NCBI GenBank assembly: GCA_022457155.1
Contig: JAJGOT010000275.1
Span: 271,001 to 335,000 of the forward strand
Direction of reading: 5' to 3'
DNA length: 64,000 bases
From: Cladopsammia gracilis
Lineage: Eukaryota; Cnidaria; Anthozoa; Scleractinia; Dendrophylliidae
The notes under the pieces are model-generated. The model did no database searches. It had not been told where the DNA came from and saw only the letters and a list, made by a program, of their open reading frames with translations. A program made the translations under genes and the position numbers. Below, in pieces: positions 37,401-47,800 of this stretch (its first letter is position 1; each line of letters starts with the position of its first letter).

Positions 37401-40400
37401 ACGGCCAAACTGCTTTGAAATGGCTTCGAAATTGCGCTCTGCATGTACAGTCAAGGCACTGGAGGGCCAGAACTCTGCTTTTTTCAGGTGAAATTGGTCA
37501 AATTCCTTAGGGTTAGTGCAAATTTGACAAGGGCTTGTGATATTATTCGTTGTAGTCGATAAAATGAGGCTATTCTGAGCGAGAAAAAATAAAAAAGGCC
37601 TAAAAAGTCATATAGTCGAATATAGGCTGGTTATGCTCTCGGCCCTTCATATCTAAACACACTAATCAGCTAATCTAATTATCTAAAGTTATTGCTGCGG
37701 AACGAGCGCAGCGAGTGGGCAGCAACATAATCAGGATTTAAGAGAAATATATGAGAAAAAAATATTAGCTACGAAAAATCTCGAATTGATCGCTTTTTAC
37801 CAGAATTTACTGCGCCACTAACACATTTTTGGCCAGAATGCACTGCGCCACGAACAATAGCACTCACTTTCCATGGTGATTCAAGCTGTTGGCTGCGAGA
37901 TTTGTAATATTTTGGTCCAACATGTCCCAGTCGAAATCGGAACTCAATTGTCGAAGGCTACCGCGAGTTGAGCGAGGACTGTGAGGCATGGCGATAGGAC
38001 CGTTGGATAGCAAAGATTTTCGAAGGTTGTACGGAATAAAAGACATTTATTTTGAAATCACTCCGTCAGCGGTCGATGACACTAACTGAGCTGAGCGCGT
38101 GGGGACGCGAAACCTGAGCTGAGCGCGTGAAGACGCGAACACGATACAGCTAGCTAGTAACGCAACATACTTAACTTAATAGTTAACCTAAATTTTCACA
38201 CCTACCTCGTGGTGAACGCGTCCTTAGCTCAACAATATTCTACAGACATTGCAAGAACTTGATGCGTGAATTGACAAAATTAGTCTTAATATCAGCTGGA
38301 GTTTTCGTCGATTCATCCAGTTTACATTTGCTTTGGAAGTGCGTAAGGATTATTTTTTATTGAAGGGATGGCGCTTTGCGGAAATGCTGTAAGCCACTAA
38401 AGTTATCTTTTCTTAAAACGTGGTTTTGTGTCCAAGTTTGCTCCTCGAGAAGAATACAAAGCAAGTTGATTTTCCCACTCACTGATCCGTCAAAACGTCT
38501 ATTGTGTCATGTCTGACTCCGATTTTTTGGTTTCAACTTTAATTAAAAGTTATTAGCTTTTAAAGGAGTAAAATTGTCCATGTTAGAATATGAAGCCTCA
38601 TATCTTCCCTTTGAAAGCCTATTTAAAAAATTTGAGTCAGATATGACAATCTACAATACACCTAGTTTTCCTCCTTGCAGTATCAAGTCATAAAATTCTC
38701 TATCCGCGCTGAATTCTTGGACACAAAATTCCTTGTTTTTACGCTTCCGAAGGCTTCTCGAGTAAACACGAATGCAAAAATAAATAATTTATGGTAATTT
38801 TGCTAATTTAAATTCACGGGCCGTTATTGTCAACACTTCATGCGGAAAGAACAATGCGTTAAAAAAAATAATGTAATTTACCTGACAGCGCTTTGCACGT
38901 GCAATTATTGATGCAGAAACATTACAGAGCCTGTTCGTGAATATTTCGCGCAATTTCGGTATCAGCCGTCGCACTTCGTGCATACTCTTTTCATAAATGC
39001 ATACTGATGAGCGGAACCTGTCCCCCGCGACCTTAAACCGCTCAAGTTGTTCCTTTCAAACAAACCCTGCAGCATTTTGTCTCTGTGTACTAGATGCCCC
39101 TTGGGATTTGTTTTATGAATAATAATAACTTTAGATAATTAGATTAGCTGATTAGTGTGTTCAGATAATATTGTTACTTATAGATTCTATGTAAGGGTTA
39201 GACAATGAACGCGAGTGTTCTATGGGATATAGTGCCTCCAGCATAGATAGACGGCCATGAGGGCGTAGCCCGAGTGGCACTTTTATCTAATGCGAGAGGC
39301 ACTATATCCCATAGGACACGAGCGTTCATTGTCTAACCGTCTTAGAAAATGGTCATATCCGCGAAGACACCATATTTTATGCAGATTGTTTTTATGAGCG
39401 TATTTTAATTGTGTCATTCACACTTGGGAATCACGTTGTTATTTTGTTTTGGACGTCGCCGTAATGTTGGTATAGAATTTTACGAATAACAATGCTTTTC
39501 TTTCTTTGGAGCTTTGTTTATTCTTTGTTGTTTTGATGGCTCATTCGGCTCCGGCTATGAGGCAGTATACAGAGCTCGAGGAACTTGAGGCCGTCCTTGC
39601 CACTCAAGAGTTACTTGCTTTTGCATTGAGAGCGTAGACATATCCGAGTGCTTGGGGATGAATTCAATAAAAACTGCACATTTGAACGAAATTGAGCAAA
39701 GAGAAAGAGACAGAATTCCAAAGCACGGTGAGACCAGTCTCTCGTTTAATTTTTCCTAAAAATTGTAAAGTCGAATTTGGTTTTGTTATTTGGTGATTAA
39801 TCTCTTGCTTAAGGTGGCTGAACACAGTTTCACTGCACCTATGCGTCATTCATTGTCATTTTAAAACCTACTAACATCTGGGCGCCCAAAATTGGTGAGG
39901 CATACGATTAAGCAACACTCTTAAACTCGAATTGTTATTTTAAGAACCAAATTTGTTAAAACAAATCGACAGTTAAGAACGTTTTTGTTGTTAAATTAAG
40001 GTGTTTCCCTCCAGTTTCCGTGCAGCCGCACCGACCATTTTTAATCGGCCGTTTAACTAACTTTCCTTTATTGAATTAGTATGAAACTTACACAAAGTAT
40101 TGTACAAAGTTTGAAGTTTATAATAGTGTAACAATTTTGTAAATCGGATTTAAAATTGCGGAGATAAACGAGAAACATTGAAATCACTTGAGTCTAAATT
40201 CCGAGCGATTGCGATGGCATCTAGAAAAATCAAAACTATTACGATAAACTATGACATATGGCAAACAAAATATCTAAAAATTAGAAACTTTTGTCAAGCC
40301 GATTTTGAGTAAATCAGAAAAACATTTCGAACTTGTGATTTTGCATTTGTATGAGCACATCTACAAAATCCTCAATTAAGCTTATAAAAGTTTAATTTCT

Positions 40401-43400
40401 CAATCTCAAATTTACGTTAAAATGTGTGTTTAGTGTATGAGATGAAACTATGAAAGTTTGAAAGCGTTTCTCGTTTTAGTTTTGGAGATTTGATTTTCTA
40501 TAGGAAACCGTAGTTTTTTGACTGAGTTCTTGATATTGTAGTTTTAGCACATTTCTACATATTTCAAAAACCGCGAGATAGATTTTTTTAAAACTTTTAT
40601 AGTCATTTCTTTATAATATGAACAACATTGTCTCCAAGTTTCATCTTGATTGAAACATTGCAACATGGTCAAATAAAATAATAAAGTTCACCTAAAACGC
40701 GATTGAGAAGTTGTGCTTTGATTGCACGGTTGAAGGCGCACGTCGCAAAGACGCTTTAATTAATTCAGATGAAGTGTAACGCATTTCTGTGTGTTGAGAA
40801 TTATGCAAATCGAGTTGACTTCTTTCTTTTCCCTACAATTCAAAATGTCGAGAGTGTCCAGTGCACGTCAAATGCGAATAAGAAAACTGCTTTCAAATAA
40901 ACGTCCCACTGAAATTCGTAGGAATGATAAAAATAACGTGGAACACAGCCCCTGAACATTACTCCGCAAAACATGATGGTCACGCAGAAATGCGTTGCGC
41001 TTCACCTGAATTAATTAATTATTAAAGCATCTTTGCGCGCCTTCAACCGTGCAATCAAAACACAAAGTCTCGATCGCGTTTTGGGTAAACTTTATTATTT
41101 TATTTGACCATGTTGCAATGTTTCAATCAAGATGAAACTTCGAGACAATGCTGTTCATATTATAAAGAAATGACTATAAAAGTTTAAAAAAAATCTATCT
41201 CGCGGTTTTTGAAATATATAGAAAAGCGCTAAAACTACAATATCAAGGACTCAGTCAAAAAACTATGGTTTCCTATAGAAAATCAAATCTCCAAAAATAA
41301 AACGAGAAACGCTTTCAAACTTTCATAGTTTCATCTCATACTATAAACACACATGTTGGCGTAAATTTGAGATTGAGAAATTAAACTTTTATAAGCTTAA
41401 TTGAGGATTTTGTAGATGTGCTCATACACATCCAAAATCACAAGTTCGAAATGTTTTTCTGATTTACTCAAAATCGGCTTGACAAAAGTTCCTAATTTTT
41501 AGATATTTTGTTTGCCATATGTCATAGTTTATCGTAATAGTTTTGATTTTTCTAGATGCCATCGCAATCGCTCGGAATTTAGACTCAAGTGATTTCAATG
41601 TTTCCCGTTTATCTCCGCAATTTTAAATCCGATTTACAAAATTGTTACAATCATATAAACTTCAAACTAAGCACAATATTTTGTATAAGTTTCATACTAA
41701 TTCAATAAAGGAAAGTTAGTTAAACGGCCGCTTAAAAATGGTCGGTGCGGCTACATGGAAACTGGAGGGAAACACCTTAAATTTCTTATTTTAAGAATTT
41801 AATTCTTTAAGTCTTAAGAATATGATTTTAAGGAAGAAAGTTTTCTTAAAATAAGAATTAAATTCTTAAAATAAGAAATTTAATTTAACAACAAAAAAGT
41901 TCTTACCTGTCGATTTGTTTTAACAAATTTGGTTTAAGAGTGCAACAAGCTATATATTTTGATATTTTTGTTGAGCTTTTAGGGTGTTGCCATGGCAACA
42001 CGGTGGATTGTAAATTAGCCTGCAATATTTGGTTTCGTTTATTTTCAGAAAATCTAGTCGTTAGATTTTGTTCATCATTTGTCTCCAGTAAACTCGTAAA
42101 AATATTCGCATGTTAACACCGGTCTCATGAAATTTTAACAGAGGGATCTTCCGTAATTTGTGGTTTAATATGTTTGCGATTTGTAAAAATCTCCTCTGTT
42201 AGATTTCAAATTTCTGATGGCAGGTGAGTTCGGCGTATTCGGAACTATTATTGTGCCAAATTTCGTGAAATTCTAACGAGTGGTTCCGTAGAAATCAGCA
42301 CATTTCCGAGGAAAGTCGCTAATATATCCAGTCACAATTTTTTGGTCAACTGCGCATGCATTGCGTTTGACTGGGTTCTCAATCCGAAGACAAAAACGAC
42401 CAAAAAGGCAGTGTATTTCTTCAATGGTTCTATAAATTATCTATTGATTCAACAAACATTTTTACGAACAACAAATTGTTTGATTTAAAGACGAAAAACA
42501 ACACTTTAGCGATCCACGCTGAGCAAAATAAAATGATCGCTGAATAGGCGCCACGTTTGTTTTTCTCAAAACTCTGCACGTACTGACTCACGTAAGCAGC
42601 TGAAATTGAAGAGCGCGTGCAAACTGTGTTCAGCCACCTTAAGTTACGTAAAGCGAAAACTTCAAATAAAATTGTCATCTTTATAACGTAAACTGCAAGT
42701 TGTTTTTGAATTAGCAGTTTGTAATTCATTAGTATGCTCTATATAGAGCATACTAATGAGGCTTTTAGACAAAGGAAAACAAAAGAATTCATTAGTATGT
42801 TCTATATAGAGCTTACTAATGAGTAGTTATTTTACCCCACAATTTCCCTGGGCTTCAAAGCCAGTTAAGACAGTTTATGGGATATAGAGCACACAAATAC
42901 TGGACACTGATTGGCTGAGTGGGTGTGACCATTTTCTAAGAGACTTAAGAACTGACTTAAAAATTTAATCAAATCACACTTTTATTTTTGCATGGGTCAT
43001 AACTAAGTATATTATTGATTGTATCTTCCTATTAATTGACTCAGTGACCTTTAAGTTTAAGCCTTAATAATATCACTTTTTCTTAATAAGCAAAGCCACA
43101 GAGTGGACCAAATTTGTATTCCAAGAAATTCCCAATATTTCTCACTTGTGCTTTGGCCATTCCCAATTAAACAGTCCCAGCAATTCCAAACACAATTTCA
43201 TTTTCAATCTTGGAATTATTTGGAATTCCTAGGAAGTCCCACAAATTCCCAGTCGTGTTTTGAACCATTCCTAGATATTCTTAGAAATTCCAAAGTTGTT
43301 GGATTTTGTATAATTTGCATGTCTTAGAATAACTTGGAATTCCTAGAAATTCCCAGAGTTCTGAGAATTAATTTTGCAATCTTCAAAGTTGGAGATATGG

Positions 43401-44766
43401 CAGCCATTCAAATAGAAAAGTGTGATAAAGTAACATTGCTTCATCCCAAAATGTTGCTAGGGAAGATTGTCAGCCTTAGCGAGTAAAACTATGCCAAAGT
43501 AGTCACTCAATTTAGTGATTACACATTTATACAAACCCCAACCTGTCAAAATAGCCCTTTAAAGAGAAGCTCTGGGGTTAAACCCAAAGGGTACACTTTT
43601 AGCACTGTCTCAGTGGCCTAGTGGTTAAGGCATCTGTCCGGTCATCAGGAGAACCGGGTTACTCCCGGCTGAGGCACTTTTTCACTCATAATCTTTGTTT
43701 GCATTTGTGGCTTCATAGTGGAAAGCTCTTACTAATTTGTAATTTAATTTCCTTGGGGAGTGGACTGTGAATCGCTGAACGACTGGGTAAAGTGACGTGA
43801 TCCTAATTGCAGAATTTGTGTAAATGTCTCCCAAGAGCTTTTCACTATGAAGCGACAAATGCGTTGTTTGTGTTTGTGTAAGTGTGGTTGTCTCAGTGGC
43901 CTAGTGGTTAAGGCATCTGTCCGGTCATCAGGAGACCCGGGTTCAACTCCCGGCTGAGGCACTTTTTCACTCATAATCTTTGTTGTGAAAATTTCTGTTC
44001 TCAATTTAACTGTCTATGTATATATTTCAGAAATCGCCTTCCCAACGAGAATAGGTTGGTGATCCAAAGATTATGAGGCAATTAGTTGTCCATATCTCCC
44101 TTCCCAGAAGTAGAAGGGTTCTTGGTTTATTGTCAGACTCAACTTGGTTTATTGTCAGACTCAACTTTCAAGTGGAAAAATTCACCGAATTCACAAATTC
44201 GTCTAACAAAAATAACCACGACAATAATTTTTTCCAAAACTATAACAAGACTATACATAATAAGACACTTTACGACAAAAACAAAGCAAGTTTGCGTACC
44301 TGTGTTTTGAAGTTTTTGCCGCTTTGATAACAACAACAAATGGCGAGAGTTCAAACTTGCTTGCACGTTTGGCGATTTAATTGCTATTTTTTAGCTTCTT
44401 TTAGCCTTATTCTTTCTCCTGTTAAACGTATATTTTCCCTTTCAGCGAAATCTGTTAAAGTTCTTTTCTTTAGGTCCGCAGAAATCCGCATTTTGCATTG
44501 AAGTGATGGAACTTCAAACCCTTTTGTCGCCTTGAATGAATTTCTTCGAGGCCTTCAAGGAGGGCGAAGGCACACTGAATAGCGGGAATTCCCGCGTACG
44601 ATTTTTGTCACTAGTGAAAAATGTCGTATCGCGATTCTGATTGGTCATACGATATTCTTCACTAGTGAGGAAAATCGTATGACTAATAGGATGGCTTGTC
44701 ATACGTGAAGGGACGATTTTTATCTCATAGTTTTCTGGTGTGTAAATCTCAGTATGTATATAATAA

Positions 44767-44803
<37 letters not shown>

Positions 44804-47800
44804 TATACATTCAAATCAAGTTCAAGAATTTATATATATATAACTTAGTTAATCTACCTGACTTGTAAGACATTTTGTGTTAGGTACAGCTAAGTGTATA
44901 CATGGCCACATTTCTAATATTTTTTAAGTAATCTTAGAGCTGTTAAATTCCAATACTGTTTTGAAAAAAAACAACATTGTTAGAAACAGGGGAGGCAGGG
45001 AGGTGGCGAGGGAGCATTATGTAGGTAAAACAATTGACTTAACTCGTGCCTTTGCCGGCAATAAATAAAAATATTGCTGCAAGAGAGATGTATGAGCAGG
45101 CAGCTTTTCTGTGATAGCAAGAATTTTTTTTTTAATTGCAGCTTTGGAGGTTCAAAGCAGAACTCTTGAAATATTTAAGTGTACACATGGCTACGATGTC
45201 GTGGATCTTTGTAGACAACTTGCAGAAAATTCGGTTACACTTTACACTGTGTCAAGGAAGACATTAAAGCCAGTGCATGCAGCCATGTATCTTCCAAACT
45301 GGGCCCATATTGATTTGATGGCAGAGTTTTTTACAGGAATCTCCCTGTTGACTGGTGGCCAATTTATCTTCAGCCAAAGTGTCAAGCTTGTTGCTGAGGT
45401 AAAGTAGTTACTATATTGATAGCTTTGTTATGAAATTGTGATTAGTGCAATTTAATGTTTCCCCAGTGTTTGTTTGTCTTTATATGCTATGCCTGATCAT
45501 TGTCTAAACAATCGAGTCGTATAAATTGTTGTTAATGCAATTAAAGTGTATGTTGCAGGTAAAATTCGGTCTCAGGTAAATCAGTATTCAATCTAGGTTC
45601 AATGTGTACCCGAGTTTCAAACTAGGTGAGCTATAACCTTAATAAACCCTGACACAAGATAACCCGGTCACCCCTGGCACAAATTAAGATACATGTAGCC
45701 ATTGGCCATGGGGTGATTGTCAGCTTTGTGGTAGGGTTAGGATAAGTTTACCTACAGTTTAGATTGAATACTGGGAACACCCTTCTGGCTATGTTGAACA
45801 CTGAGTCAACCCGGGAACAGATTTTAACTGCAGCATTATATACATCATTTAACCATTTCTTTTTTGGTTTTTGCTCCTAGATCATTTTCTATCTAGTCAA
45901 GGAGGATATTTCTATGGAGCGCCTATTCGGCACGGCTCATAATATCATAGAGGAAGTCAAGTGGACTGGCGATGGAGATGTCGACTTGGAACAGCTGAAA
46001 ATCAAACTTGAGGAGGCGCTCAATAGAAGATTTTGCCGTGTAAACCTCATAACAATCCATGGATCAACCATTGGTCCGAGCTCAAAATCAGCCCAGAAGT
46101 TCTCACTAGACGATAGCATTGACAGTGCTTGCAGGACTTTTCAAAGAGAACTTCTTAGAGTGCAACTAATGCAACGGAGCAAAGCAAATGCACCAGAAAT
46201 GCCGAGTGATTTTAACATGGAAGAGGCAGCCAGGCCGCAAGTTTCGTTATCTTCTGATTGTGAAATAACCAGTGAAGTTTCCGAAAGAATTGTGCGGAGA
46301 GTTGTTCAACGCAGAGAGCAGAATTTAACAGGTGCCAGATTGTTTCTGGACTGTCAAATTGTTTACGGACACCAAATTGCCAGCCAGATTAATAAACAAA
46401 TTGCCTGTTTTTTTTTTCTGTTTATTAAACAGGTTTCACATGGCAAATTTGTTTATGATACTAAAAATGTGCTACAGTCGAACCTGTATTAAGCGGCACC
46501 GTATTAAGCGGTCACCCTCTATTAACCCTATCCAGACTGTAACTTTGAAACCGCCTATAATGACGTAACGTGACGTCATATAGTCGATTTTATTGGCTAA
46601 AACAGTCTTTCATCAATATTTTCTCAATTTTGAACATATAACAACAATACTTTAACAGCTACCTATTTGATAAAATTCTTATCTTTACTAACACTGTTTT
46701 TGTTGTTAACAATAACATAAGGGGTGGCGAATGGTAAATCCGAGACTCGCCGAGACGCCGAGACCCTTGTTTAAAAATCCGAGACCGCGACCGCAGCTGC
46801 GTTATAAAATCCGAGCCCGAGACCCAATGCTGGAAAAAACCGAGCCCGAGACTTATTGCTAAAAATATCCGATTCGCCTATCAAACAACAAACAAGGATG
46901 AAGAATGAGAATGCTTGACAAAAGTATCCGAGACTCCGAGACCTTGAGAAAAAAATATCCGAGATTCCGAGACAGAAAAAGAACCAGCCAAACGAGACTT
47001 TGAGACTTATAACAAAAACTGCCGAGATTTCGAGACCAGACCAAAAGTTTACGAGACCCACGATTTTGAAGGTACCATTCGCCACCCCTAACATATACAA
47101 TGAAATAACCAACTGAAACGTTCTATAAGGCATATCTCTGAAACAAACGGTAGTGTTCATGCCGAACTTTCACATATTGATGCAGGAGAAGAAGTTAATG
47201 AATTCGTACACTTTGTTGCCATGGTAACAGCATGTGACGTCATAGAAGTGATGTGTACATTTTCTTAAGAACTGGAACAGATAACTTTGCAAATAATGGC
47301 TTTTCATGTACCTAATGAATTCAAAAAAGCTTTCTCAAGTGAAAAGGACATTTTTATGATATTTTGACAATAAATGTTTAGAGATAATGTGATTACACAG
47401 ACAGGTAAATAAATTTCCCATTTTATTGTCCGCCATCTTGGATCCGCCATCTTGAATTAGTCCAAACGTGTTTATTTCGGTTAAAACACCGAAAAATAAA
47501 GCAAATGGACTGCTAAAGCTTAGTTTATTGTGGGCAAATGTTTTACAATCCAAGATATGAACCGATAATAAAATTATAGAGAGAAAAAACCTTTAGTAAA
47601 ACTTCGATCCGCCATCCTCGATTTTGACATTTCATATTCCACATTTTCCTAAAATTACCTTTAATTAACCTTAATTAATAAACAATTATACATAATTTAA
47701 TCAATTATCGCTAAATTAAGTGGAAAATATTAATTCAATAAGAAAACTTTGAAATAATCTTGATTAAAGCGAGAAATGCTAATTTTGTAAAACATAGGTG

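Larger units (their letters stand above)
29826..45141 (+). other. Gene 2 intron 4 (between exons 3 and 4), 15.3 kb
   Basis: A GT/AG intron with phase-1 junctions. It holds simple repeats, a LINE tail, TA- and TTAA-type elements, tRNA-like repeats and large palindromes. It is numbered third in the coding order; apart from a weak minus-strand candidate exon (37868-38046) no gene is recognised. Confidence 0.65.

Noticed and set aside
43890..43961. Functional tRNA-Thr (GGT)
   Set aside because: Weak anticodon stem, C at position 33 and a second decayed copy point to a tRNA-derived repeat.
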